Positions 1 to 7,944 of a DNA stretch of 64,000 nucleotides are shown here, piece after piece (position 1 is the stretch's first letter; the number at the start of each line of letters is the position of its first letter). The stretch lies in the NCBI GenBank assembly GCA_016281435.1, contig JAEEIQ010000018.1, positions 1 through 64,000 of the forward strand. Reading direction: 5' to 3'. This DNA is from Bacteroidales bacterium (lineage in GTDB: Bacteria; Bacteroidota; Bacteroidia; Bacteroidales; UBA932). Both the position numbers and the translations under genes were made by a program. The notes beneath the pieces are model-generated. The model saw only the letters and a program-made list of their open reading frames with translations, was not told where the DNA came from and made no database searches.

Positions 1-191
1 AACGATTTACCTACTTAGTCTTAGTAACGCACTAATGCTATAAAAGAAATAAGAACTATTGCATACATTAATTCGTTGATAAAAAAACGATTGCTGTTCA
101 AGTTCTTATTTGCTTCAGGTTCCCGTTTTAATATAAATTGTGTAACATAGCGGCTTGTGAAGCAAATGACATAGCGGACTGAAAATTTGTA

Positions 192-199
192 TATATTTG
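192..199 (+). promoter_or_regulatory. Bacteroidetes-type -7 promoter element
   Basis: The sequence TATATTTG matches the Bacteroidetes -7 consensus TAnnTTTG and lies 17 bases before the ATG of the exported protein at 217. I did not find a convincing -33 element. The rest of bases 1-216 is AT-rich and holds nothing else I can recognise. Confidence 0.55.
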
Positions 200-216
200 C
201 AAAAAAACAAACTGTC

Positions 217-798
217 ATGAAGAAATTGATCCTGATCATCGCCCTCGCGGCGCTTACAGCATCCGGGCTTTCCGCCCAAACCGTAAAGTACAAGGAACTC
301 AAGCAGACTTACGACTACAGGGATTATGTCAAACAGGAAGCAGATCCTTACCAGACGTTCTGGAGCGGATTCGCATCCTTTTTTATCCCCGGCGTATCCC
401 AGCTGCAAATGCGAGAAACCGGACGTGGATGGATATTCCTCGGCACCAGCATCACGCTCGACATCGTCGCGCAGAATTTTGTAGATAACCTGAACGAACT
501 CGTCGTCCGCGACTCCAACGGACAGATCGCATTTGACGAGGACGGTTTAATTAGTTTCACCGACAACAACGCCGCCAGAAAGAACCTGATGGGAGCCACG
601 ATTACGGGTCTTGTCCAACTCGGCGTCGCAATCTGGTCCAGCTGTGACGCCGTCAGGGTCGCCAAGGTCAAGAACATGCACTATCAGAATTCAGGCAAGT
701 TCTCATTCGACACGAAGATATATCCTTCAGTCGATTTCGTGAGCACGCCCTCCGGTCTTGAACCGGCTGCCGGGATGACCCTTGCGTTGCAGTTTTAA
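217..798 (+). CDS. Exported protein, DUF5683-like
   Basis: This is a 193-residue protein of unknown function. It starts with a Sec signal peptide (MKKLILIIALAALTASGLSAQ), so it is probably periplasmic or membrane-associated. The stretch around residues 45-75, with SFFIPGVSQLQ followed by a TGRGW motif and a hydrophobic segment, resembles the DUF5683 proteins of Bacteroidota. A second hydrophobic segment lies near residues 125-145. I chose the ATG at 217 because the signal peptide begins there; an in-frame upstream ATG at 187 lies within the promoter element. It converges on the acyl carrier protein gene with only 4 bases between the stops. The domain call is by resemblance only. Confidence 0.75.
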   Translation: MKKLILIIALAALTASGLSAQTVKYKELKQTYDYRDYVKQEADPYQTFWSGFASFFIPGVSQLQMRETGRGWIFLGTSITLDIVAQNFVDNLNELVVRDSNGQIAFDEDGLISFTDNNAARKNLMGATITGLVQLGVAIWSSCDAVRVAKVKNMHYQNSGKFSFDTKIYPSVDFVSTPSGLEPAAGMTLALQF

Positions 799-802
799 AG
801 CT

Positions 803-1042
803 CTATAACTCAGCCTTTTTCCTGTCGACGTAAGAAATTATGTCGTCCAAGGTATTGAAACCCAGCAGGTCACTGTTGGGTATTTTTATTCCGAAACGTT
901 CCTCGATGGACCCCACCATCGCTATGAAGATGAATGAATCCATTCCCGCGGCCATCTTGAAGGCCTCCCCCGTCGGGATTTCTTCTGCAGGAAGCTCGAC
1001 GTACTCGCGAATAATATCCAGTATCTCTTCTTTCGTACTCAT
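803..1042 (-). CDS. Acyl carrier protein
   Basis: This is a 79-residue acyl carrier protein. The 4'-phosphopantetheine attachment serine is Ser36 in the motif GMDSF, where fatty-acid ACPs usually have DSL. Length and helix pattern fit the PP-binding family. The ATG at 1042 follows the stop of the ligase gene by 2 bases, so it is the last gene of the operon that starts at 4978. A carrier protein next to an AMP-ligase and a condensation-like enzyme suggests it carries the activated acyl group between them. It is probably not the housekeeping AcpP, because no fab genes are near, but this is inference. Confidence 0.9.
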   Translation of the reverse strand: MSTKEEILDIIREYVELPAEEIPTGEAFKMAAGMDSFIFIAMVGSIEERFGIKIPNSDLLGFNTLDDIISYVDRKKAEL

Positions 1043-1044
1043 AA

Positions 1045-2766
1045 CTAACTGATTATTAATCCTTCCCCGGAGCATTCCGCAGGAAGCTGGGTTCTTTTAA
1101 TCTTCCTCGTGGAGGTCTTCTCGTATGCTGCGGCCGGAAGTTCCACATATTCTATCCTTTTATATGAAGGAAGGACGGCGTTCACCTTCGCGATATCGGC
1201 CGCGAGCGCCTTCCTGTCCGCACGGCGCGCCTCGTCCGAAATGTACAGGCCAGCGCAGAGCACTTCCCTGCCCTTGAACGATGCCTGATAGACGACGATG
1301 TCTTCCGCGTAGTCCAGATTGGTTTCTATGATGTTTTCGACTTCTTCGGGGCAGATGTTCTTGCCGTTGGACAAGACTATCGTATTTTTCTTGCGTCCCA
1401 TCAGCAGGATACGGCCCTTAGTATCGATTTTCGCGCTGTCTCCCGTATTGAAGAAACCGTCTTTGCCGAAAACGGCCGCAGTGGCCTCGGGATCCTTGTA
1501 ATATCCTTGGGAAACGCTCTTTCCCCTTATGCACAGTTCGCCTATGCCGTCGGAATCCACATTGACCAGTTTGGCTTCCAGCCCCGGGCAAGGTCGTCCG
1601 ACGCTGAGATGCTCTGAAAGGGTGTCTCCGTTGATGGAAATCAGCGGGCCGCATTCGGTAATGCCGTAGCCGTTCTCGATATGTATTCCGAGATCGTTCA
1701 TTCCCTTGATTACCACAGGGTTGAGCATCGATCCCCCGCAGACTATCATATTCAGGTTGCCACCGAAAGGAGCAAAGACGTCCGGGAACAATTCATGGGT
1801 CTTGTCCACCCCGAATTTGCGCAGGAAATTGCAAAGTTTTATGCCCTTGCGGAGTTTTTCGTCCTTGCCGGCCTTTTTCGCCCCTGCCCATATGTTGCGG
1901 TAGAATGCGTTGGCTATCATCGGGACCACGGTGATGACGTCCGGCTTGAAGATCTTGATATTGGCCATCATGTTGCGCATGTTGTCGTTGACGTAGGTCA
2001 GCCGTGCGCAGCCTATGCGGGCCATGATGTGCGTGTTTATCTCGGTCGCATGGTGCATCGGGAGCACGCTCATGGAGGTGTTCTCCCCCGCCACCATTAT
2101 ACTGTCCAGGCAGTTCATCATGTTGGCGGCAAGGTTGGCGTTGGAAAGGACCACGCCCTTGTTGGCGCCGGTGGTGCCGGAGGTGAAGAGGATTTTTGCC
2201 GGAGCATCCAGGTCCAGCGTGAGATTGCGGTAGACGCTCCGCGGTGCCAGTTCCCTGCCCCTTTCGACAAGTTCTCCATAGTAAGGCAGACCTTCCACTT
2301 TCTTGTCCATCGTGATGACGGTTTCAAGCGCAGGGCAGAACTCTTTCGCCTCTTTGAGCAAGCCCAGACAGTCCGATGAGCAAAATGCGGCCGTAGCGTC
2401 GCACTTCCCAAGAAGGGTGCCCATCAGGGCGGCCGGAGCGTTCGCATCGATGGGAGTCACGATTCCGACGCCGCTGGAAATGCATATGTCCGCAATGACA
2501 TAACGGCAGCAATTCTCGGATATGATGGCGATATGCGCGCCCCCGAGCCCGAGGTCCAGGAGCCCGTCGCCCAGATTCATCACCTCTTCGTAAAGATCCT
2601 TCGAGGTATAATAGACGATGTTTTTATTCCCGTCCAGTTCCGCCAGCACCTGCCTGTCCGGAGCATACTCCCGGATACGGCCGAGCATCTGCCTGATGCT
2701 CTCGTAGTCGCCGTCCTTCAGCAGGGTTCCGGCCTGAAGCTGCCTCTCGGATACGTATTTTTTCAT
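1045..2766 (-). CDS. AMP-dependent acyl ligase (acyl-CoA or acyl-ACP synthetase type)
   Basis: This 573-residue protein belongs to the ANL adenylating superfamily. The ATP-binding P-loop motif reads TSGTTGANKG, the A5 motif reads YGITECGP, the hinge region contains TGD and GRKKNTIVLSNGKNI, and the C-terminal catalytic lysine lies in KTSTRKIKR. The family activates a carboxylic acid as acyl-AMP and passes it to CoA or a carrier-protein thiol. Because the next gene encodes an acyl carrier protein, loading of that carrier is plausible. The ATG at 2766 was preferred to a TTG two codons upstream. It follows the condensation-like gene by 2 bases. The substrate cannot be read from the sequence. Confidence 0.88.
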   Translation of the reverse strand: MKKYVSERQLQAGTLLKDGDYESIRQMLGRIREYAPDRQVLAELDGNKNIVYYTSKDLYEEVMNLGDGLLDLGLGGAHIAIISENCCRYVIADICISSGVGIVTPIDANAPAALMGTLLGKCDATAAFCSSDCLGLLKEAKEFCPALETVITMDKKVEGLPYYGELVERGRELAPRSVYRNLTLDLDAPAKILFTSGTTGANKGVVLSNANLAANMMNCLDSIMVAGENTSMSVLPMHHATEINTHIMARIGCARLTYVNDNMRNMMANIKIFKPDVITVVPMIANAFYRNIWAGAKKAGKDEKLRKGIKLCNFLRKFGVDKTHELFPDVFAPFGGNLNMIVCGGSMLNPVVIKGMNDLGIHIENGYGITECGPLISINGDTLSEHLSVGRPCPGLEAKLVNVDSDGIGELCIRGKSVSQGYYKDPEATAAVFGKDGFFNTGDSAKIDTKGRILLMGRKKNTIVLSNGKNICPEEVENIIETNLDYAEDIVVYQASFKGREVLCAGLYISDEARRADRKALAADIAKVNAVLPSYKRIEYVELPAAAYEKTSTRKIKRTQLPAECSGEGLIIS

Positions 2767-2768
2767 AA

Positions 2769-4118
2769 TCAAAGGATATCGTTCAGTTTTTCATTTTCTT
2801 TCGCCATGACGGTTTCCGCAACATGGACCCACAGGTTCTGAAAATCCACCAGTTGTGCCGGAGTGATCATCTTCGTTTGCACGTCGTAGACTACCTGTAT
2901 CTCACCGGTCTTCATATCCTGCATCATGGCTATGTAGGCAGGAAGTGCCCCCTTGCCGTTGCTGTGGACCTGCATCGTGATTCCGTCGGGCATGGCCATG
3001 GGTATGTATGAGAAGCAGAAGTTCGTCAGCTGGCTCAGCATGGAGTGGCCCCAGAGCTTGTGCTGCATCGCTTCGATCTCCAGGTATGAAAGGCGGGTGT
3101 GCCTGTAAAGTTCGTTCTGCTCGTCGTACATGCGGGCGATGTTGGCGGCGAAGCTGTCGTTCCAGTCTACTATCGTATAGACGCTGAGGCTCTGGACCTT
3201 GGTCCCTGCGGCCTTGCGGTCCGCGACGCTTCCGCGGCAGTTCAGGAGCTCGAGGGGAATCTGCCTCTCCGCTTTCCCGTTCATAAGGGATGCGGCGACC
3301 GCGCAGGTATAGAACCAGAAGGAGTTCATCGTGACGGAATGCTCCCCGCACCACGCGGAAGCGAGATTCGCGACTGCCGAAGGAATGACGAAACGGTATC
3401 CCTCGGTGTCGCACTTGACAAGAAGATAAGGAAGGGAAATGTTGCCTTTCTTCTTAAGTTTGACCCAGCGGTCGCTTCCGTCCCCGTGCAGTCCGCAATA
3501 AATGGGAGCTGCGCTGTGACGCTGTTCATAATACTCCTTGAAGAACTCGCGGTCGCGGCTGACGGCATCCTCGTTGGCGCGATACTCGTTGTCTTTCTTG
3601 AGGACCTCGGCGAAACTGCCCGGAGCAGCCGGGAGGTCTTTCCCCTCCTTCAGCGCGTCATATATGCCGAAAAGGTCGGTGACAAGCACGCCTATTCCGT
3701 ATGTGTCGGCAACGAGGTGGCTTATTTTGAATACTATCATCCGGCGTCCGGAGGGGTCGGCGGCAAACACCGCTTCGAGGCTGCGACCCTTGAACATGTC
3801 GGTGGCTTTCTTGCGGAAACGGCGCAGGAAAGCATCCATCTGCCCTTGAGTGGAGAAATTCTTGAAAGGAATCTCCCCTATCGTCCTTTCGGGTTCCACG
3901 AACTGTACGGTTTTCTTTCCTTCCTTGACGAATCTCAGACGCAGGCAGTCGTTGCGTTCTATCATCTTGTTTATGGCATCCGTCATGAGAGCCTTGTCGA
4001 AGCCGCTTTCGACGGTCACCGAGAAAACGATGTTCACAACCCTCTTGAAAAGGGAATACTTGGTTTGCAGGTCAATGATGTCCTGGGAATAGTTGAATCC
4101 GTAGCGTTCCATATTCAT
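2769..4118 (-). CDS. Condensation-domain-like acyltransferase, cluster A
   Basis: This 449-residue protein resembles the CoA-dependent acyltransferase fold shared by NRPS condensation domains, alcohol acetyltransferases and wax-ester synthases. The HxxxD active-site motif is HLVAD at residues 134-138. No transmembrane segment is evident, and it is a single domain. The ATG at 4118 overlaps the TPR gene stop as ATGA, which indicates translational coupling. It sits between a TPR protein and an AMP-ligase/ACP pair, so a likely job is transfer of an activated acyl group to an amine or alcohol. Substrate and product are unknown. A similar protein occurs in cluster B at 21727. Confidence 0.75.
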   Translation of the reverse strand: MNMERYGFNYSQDIIDLQTKYSLFKRVVNIVFSVTVESGFDKALMTDAINKMIERNDCLRLRFVKEGKKTVQFVEPERTIGEIPFKNFSTQGQMDAFLRRFRKKATDMFKGRSLEAVFAADPSGRRMIVFKISHLVADTYGIGVLVTDLFGIYDALKEGKDLPAAPGSFAEVLKKDNEYRANEDAVSRDREFFKEYYEQRHSAAPIYCGLHGDGSDRWVKLKKKGNISLPYLLVKCDTEGYRFVIPSAVANLASAWCGEHSVTMNSFWFYTCAVAASLMNGKAERQIPLELLNCRGSVADRKAAGTKVQSLSVYTIVDWNDSFAANIARMYDEQNELYRHTRLSYLEIEAMQHKLWGHSMLSQLTNFCFSYIPMAMPDGITMQVHSNGKGALPAYIAMMQDMKTGEIQVVYDVQTKMITPAQLVDFQNLWVHVAETVMAKENEKLNDIL

Positions 4119-4978
4119 TGTTTCCATTTGTTTTCCAACTTGAGAAGGCGCGGGTACTCCTGGCGTTCCCTGTACGGAATACGCGCCAGGGCGGCATAAC
4201 GCCGTTTTGCATAGGAGAGTATGGCGAGCGCCTCTTCCCTGTCCCCCATCTGTCCGAGGCACCTGTCCCCGGACCACGGGGTTTTCGCCCCGGGGCCTTC
4301 TTCGCCATCGTAAAAGGAGTACTTTTCCATATTGGACTGTCCGCCTTTGCGGTATCGGGCCATGTCGGCTTCCATCTCCGAACTGCGTTTATCCGGCTTC
4401 CAGTTTCTTTTATACAGTATCTCCGCCAGAAGGACATAAGCCTCGATGCGCAACTCCCCTTTCGGGATGCAAGAGACAGCCCTGCGTGAAAAGTTGACGG
4501 CGGCGTCGTCGGATTTGAAAGGATGGTTGCGATATATTTCCGCAAGGGCGTGCCAGGCGGAGGAATAGTCCGTTCGGCCGAGCTTTTCAAGAATGGTAGC
4601 GAGATCGCCGGTCATTACGGGGACGGCCGCAATCTGGTCATTCAGCTTGCGGGTCATGCAGTCCCGTCCCTTGTTGGCGCAGTGCCACATGTAGCCGTCC
4701 GGCCCGGAAGGGTCCGCCTTTATGGCCTGATCCGCATAGGAAAGTCCCCTGGAGAACCACTCCTGCCTGGCGGCATTGTCCTTTTCCTTCTCACCCAGAA
4801 GCAAGGATACTTCCGAAAGCCGGCAAAGCACTCCGGCCCTTTCCCGGGGGCTTTCCGCCTTCGGAAGCATCTCCTCAAGCATTTCCATGCATCTGGAATA
4901 CGCGCCCTCATACACAAGCTTTTCATCGACTTCGTGAAAAGAAAGCGTGGCGAGCGCAAGTATCAGGATACTTTTCAT
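4115..4978 (-). CDS. Exported TPR-like protein
   Basis: This 287-residue protein has a short hydrophobic N-terminus (MKSILILALATLSF) that could be a signal peptide, and helical repeats resembling tetratricopeptide units. Repeat-like stretches lie around residues 25-75, 80-110 and 135-205. I do not recognise a specific family. It is the first gene of the cluster A acyl-transfer operon, with its stop overlapping the condensation-like gene. A scaffold or substrate-presenting role is possible but is inference. The -7 promoter element ends only 5 bases before the chosen ATG, so the transcript may be nearly leaderless. Confidence 0.65.
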   Translation of the reverse strand: MKSILILALATLSFHEVDEKLVYEGAYSRCMEMLEEMLPKAESPRERAGVLCRLSEVSLLLGEKEKDNAARQEWFSRGLSYADQAIKADPSGPDGYMWHCANKGRDCMTRKLNDQIAAVPVMTGDLATILEKLGRTDYSSAWHALAEIYRNHPFKSDDAAVNFSRRAVSCIPKGELRIEAYVLLAEILYKRNWKPDKRSSEMEADMARYRKGGQSNMEKYSFYDGEEGPGAKTPWSGDRCLGQMGDREEALAILSYAKRRYAALARIPYRERQEYPRLLKLENKWKQ

Positions 4979-4982
4979 GTTA

Positions 4983-4990
4983 CAAAGATA
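4983..4990 (-). promoter_or_regulatory. -7 element of the cluster A acyl operon
   Basis: On the minus strand this reads TATCTTTG, a full match to TAnnTTTG. It ends 5 bases before the ATG of the TPR gene, so transcription would begin almost at the start codon. Confidence 0.5.
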
Positions 4991-5040
4991 TCCAGCTTTC
5001 CCCTTGCGCACGCACGAATGTGCTTATATCCGCAATAATT

Positions 5041-5113
5041 TTGACGAAATTATTATATTTGTGACGAAATACAGATTTCAGGGATGAAATACGACAAAAA
5101 TTAATTTCGTCAC
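5041..5113. promoter_or_regulatory. Putative LytTR operator array, cluster A
   Basis: Copies of GTGACGAAAT-like 10-mers lie at 5041-5050 (TTGACGAAAT), 5061-5070 (GTGACGAAAT) and 5081-5090 (GGGATGAAAT), exactly 20 bases apart. An inverted exact copy (ATTTCGTCAC) lies at 5104-5113, ending 3 bases before the regulator ATG. LytTR proteins typically bind direct repeats spaced about two helical turns apart. The same motif recurs before the second LytTR gene. Binding is inferred, not shown. Confidence 0.6.
5054..5061 (+). promoter_or_regulatory. -7 element of the cluster A LytTR gene
   Basis: TATATTTG matches the Bacteroidetes -7 consensus and directly abuts the second operator-like repeat, so a bound regulator could compete with RNA polymerase. 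Confidence 0.5.
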
Positions 5114-5116
5114 AGC

Positions 5117-5920
5117 ATGAACAGACTGCCACCGATATTCGGCAAGTTTACCACCCACCTGTGGTATATCCTCCTGACGCCGGCATTCTTCCTGGTATTT
5201 TTCTTCATTTACAAGCCCTTCGGATCACTGGAGGCCCTGGACATGGGGCGCGGGCTGTTTTTTTTCAACGTTACCATCATGATGTGCATACTGCTCGTCA
5301 TCATGGCCATAATGCACCTGGCATTTTATCTCCTGTACAGGCACATGAGCCAGAGCCTGTGGCAGCTCATCGGATGGATAGACCTGGAAATAATCGTGAC
5401 CACATTCTTCTTTGCGATGTATATCTGCCTCATGGGAGGGTCGAAGGTCCCGTATTTCGAAGAGGTGGCCATATGCCTCCAATACACCTTCCTGACTCTC
5501 TTTTACCCCTTCTTCGGGATTACGATGATCTGCCTGCTCGTGCATATGGAGCGGAGGGAGATTCCGACGGAGCAGCCCGGGGAGTCTGTCCGCTTCCAGG
5601 ATGCATCAGGAAAGGTACGAATAGTACTGGCCAAGGATGCCATCTTGTTTGTCAAGGCGGAAGAGAATTATGTAAAGGTCCATTATCTTGACAATGACCG
5701 CGTCAAGGATTATCAACTCCGGACTTCGATGACCGCCATCGCTCCCCTGATGGAGAAGCACGGCATGTTCCGATGCCAGCGCTCCTACTATATCAATCCC
5801 AGGCATATAGTCGCATTGCGCAAGGACGCCAACGAATTGATTTCGGCGGAAATCAAGGCGACAGGTCTCAGCATTCCCGTATCCCGGAAAGTTTATCAGG
5901 AATTATCTGCAAGATTATAA
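5117..5920 (+). CDS. Membrane-bound LytTR transcription regulator, cluster A
   Basis: This 267-residue protein has four predicted transmembrane helices in its first ~150 residues and a LytTR DNA-binding domain at about residues 165-267. Typical LytTR features are ILFVKAEENYVKVHY, a YQLRTSM segment, and RCQRSYYINPRHI followed by IPVSRKVY. It has no receiver domain or histidine kinase partner here, so the membrane part may be the sensor. It is transcribed away from the TPR-acyltransferase-ligase-ACP operon. It is a clear paralogue of the regulator at 23251; both begin MN-x-LP and share the PAFF motif in the first helix. Autoregulation is likely from the upstream repeats. Confidence 0.88.
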   Translation: MNRLPPIFGKFTTHLWYILLTPAFFLVFFFIYKPFGSLEALDMGRGLFFFNVTIMMCILLVIMAIMHLAFYLLYRHMSQSLWQLIGWIDLEIIVTTFFFAMYICLMGGSKVPYFEEVAICLQYTFLTLFYPFFGITMICLLVHMERREIPTEQPGESVRFQDASGKVRIVLAKDAILFVKAEENYVKVHYLDNDRVKDYQLRTSMTAIAPLMEKHGMFRCQRSYYINPRHIVALRKDANELISAEIKATGLSIPVSRKVYQELSARL

Positions 5921-5969
5921 TAGTGTCAGTCTTTTTTCGTAAATTGCGCGCTGTATTAAAACCTTTCTG

Positions 5970-7097
5970 ATGAAACCAGTATCCGTAGTAAAGGTGGACA
6001 ACCTCAAAGCGTTGCGCCGATTCGTCCATTTCCCCAACCAACTCTACAAGAACAATATCTATTATGTTCCCCAGATCGAGAGCATGGATCTCGACACCAT
6101 GAATCCCGCTAAAAACCGGGCGTTCGAGGTTTGCGAAGGGGCATACTGGCTTGCCTATGATGCCGAAGGCCACATCTGCGGCCGCATAGCCGGCATAATC
6201 AACCACGAATACAACCGCAAGGTCGGAAAGAAGATATGCCGCTTCAACTGGATAGACTTCATCGACGATCCCGATGTCTGCAAGGCCCTGCTCGACAAGG
6301 CGGAAGAATATGCACGCCTGAAAGGCATGGATGAGATAGAAGGTCCGGTGGGCTTCCTGGAATTCGATGTGACCGGCGTCCTGACGGAAGGGTTCGACAA
6401 GCTGCCGACCCCTTACGGAAAATACAACGCTCCCTACTATGAGCCATATATCCTGAACTGCGGATACAGCAAGGCCACAGCCTATGTCGAGTATCTGATA
6501 ACCGTCCCCGAGACACTCGACGGACGCTATGCCAAGTTCGCCCGCATAGTCGCCGAACGCTACGGTCTCAAGCAGGCCCATATCCCGACGAGGCGCTCCC
6601 TGAAGCCATATTTCAAGGGCGTATTCGACTGCATGAACCGCGCTTATTCCAAGCTGGAAGGATATTCCGAACTGACTGAAGGACAGTGCGACGACCTGAT
6701 CAGGCAGTTTGTTCCGAACCTGAATCCGGATCTCGTATCCATAATCCTTGACAAGGATGACCGCGTAGTCGCATTCGCGGTGACCATGCCCTCCCTCGCC
6801 AGGGCCATGCAGAAGGCAAAGGGAAAGATGTTCCCCTTCGGATGGTACCATATCCTGAGGGCTATCCGGCACAACGACACCATAGACGCCCTCCTGATTG
6901 CCGTGGATGACGCATACAAGGACAAGGGACTCAATGCCATGATTTTCGACAAGCTCTACGCCGGAATATGCAAGTGCGGAATCAAGTATGTGGAAAGCAC
7001 CCGCGAACTCGAAAGCAACGTGAACGTCCAGAACCTCTGGGGCCGTTTCGAGTGCCATATCCACAAACGCGCAATGACCTATGTCAAAGAGCTGTAA
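5970..7097 (+). CDS. GNAT-like acyltransferase family protein
   Basis: This 375-residue protein resembles a widespread bacterial family with an N-terminal segment of the type F-x-x-x-P-x-x-LYKNNIYYVP and a GNAT-like fold in two halves. A segment near residues 320-345 (DKGLNAMIFDKLY) is typical of the GNAT C-terminal region. No substrate can be assigned. It begins 49 bases after the LytTR gene and its end overlaps the phospholipase gene by 17 bases, so the three are probably co-transcribed. The setting suggests a role in acyl or lipid chemistry, but that rests on neighbours only. Confidence 0.6.
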   Translation: MKPVSVVKVDNLKALRRFVHFPNQLYKNNIYYVPQIESMDLDTMNPAKNRAFEVCEGAYWLAYDAEGHICGRIAGIINHEYNRKVGKKICRFNWIDFIDDPDVCKALLDKAEEYARLKGMDEIEGPVGFLEFDVTGVLTEGFDKLPTPYGKYNAPYYEPYILNCGYSKATAYVEYLITVPETLDGRYAKFARIVAERYGLKQAHIPTRRSLKPYFKGVFDCMNRAYSKLEGYSELTEGQCDDLIRQFVPNLNPDLVSIILDKDDRVVAFAVTMPSLARAMQKAKGKMFPFGWYHILRAIRHNDTIDALLIAVDDAYKDKGLNAMIFDKLYAGICKCGIKYVESTRELESNVNVQNLWGRFECHIHKRAMTYVKEL

Positions 7098-7938
7098 GAC
7101 TGTCCTTACGCTGCACCTGCTCCTTCTCTTCACTCCCCTTCTCGGCGGAGCGCAGGAAAAGGGCTTCCTTAGGGAACTTCGCCCCTGCTATTTTATTTCC
7201 GGAGCGCCCCTCGGGGCGCCTCTGGACAAGGAGACGGCAGACGTCAAATTCCAACTGAGCCTCGCGTTCGACATCGCATCCGACATCGGAGGAAAGGGGC
7301 TGGACCTTGCGTTCGGATATACGCAGATCTCTCTCTGGAACCTGTTCGCCCATTCCAGCCCGTTTTATGACAACACCTATGTGCCGGGACTGTATCTGTT
7401 CAAGACTTACGGCCTCCGTTCCGGCAGCGGGAAACTGACCGCGGGTATCGAACACCGCTCCAACGGCCGGGACGACGCTTACTCCCGCAGCATCAATTAC
7501 GCATTCTGCACCTTCGACAGGAAGATCTCATTCAGGGACGCTTCCTCCCTGACATTGACGGCCGGACTGCGCCTCGGGACCGGGTGGTACGGGGATGCGC
7601 CCACCTTCGACATCATGTACAGATACATGGGACTCGCACGCATAAAGGCCTTGTACAGCACACCGGGACGCAGGTTCGAGATCTCGGGAGAGGCCCTGCC
7701 GCTGTTTGGAAGCCGGGTACCGGCAAACGTGATGCTGGAATGCGCCTGGTGTCCTTTCAGGAAGGCGGACAATCCCTGCATTTTCATGCAGTATCACTAC
7801 GGCTATGACGAAGCCTTCCGGGATTGCGTCACGGTCGGAGGCCCCGCAATAGACGCCGACGGCAACGTTCCGTACGACGGCCTGTCCCCCGTCGCTCCAA
7901 GGGGGATGCTGCGTTTCGGTCTGGTATTCAGGATCTGA
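7081..7938 (+). CDS. pldA: Outer-membrane phospholipase A1 (OMPLA family)
   Basis: This 285-residue protein has a signal peptide (MSKSCKTVLTLHLLLLF, cleaved near GGAQ) and matches outer-membrane phospholipase A. The catalytic motif EHRSNGR gives His125 and Ser127, with Asn139 in SRSINY; the 14-residue His-to-Asn spacing equals that of E. coli OMPLA (His142, Ser144, Asn156). The motif FGYTQISLWN near residue 78 is also family-typical. The family hydrolyses phospholipids that reach the outer leaflet, releasing fatty acid and lysophospholipid. Its start lies inside the preceding gene, which indicates coupling. A phospholipase beside an acyl-activating cluster suggests lipid remodelling. Confidence 0.88.
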   Translation: MSKSCKTVLTLHLLLLFTPLLGGAQEKGFLRELRPCYFISGAPLGAPLDKETADVKFQLSLAFDIASDIGGKGLDLAFGYTQISLWNLFAHSSPFYDNTYVPGLYLFKTYGLRSGSGKLTAGIEHRSNGRDDAYSRSINYAFCTFDRKISFRDASSLTLTAGLRLGTGWYGDAPTFDIMYRYMGLARIKALYSTPGRRFEISGEALPLFGSRVPANVMLECAWCPFRKADNPCIFMQYHYGYDEAFRDCVTVGGPAIDADGNVPYDGLSPVAPRGMLRFGLVFRI

Positions 7939-7944
7939 GGACGT

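Noticed and set aside
21..302. A 93-codon minus-strand frame at the left edge
   Set aside because: It is AT-rich, hydrophobic by chance, has no family match and overlaps the promoter and signal peptide of the plus-strand gene.
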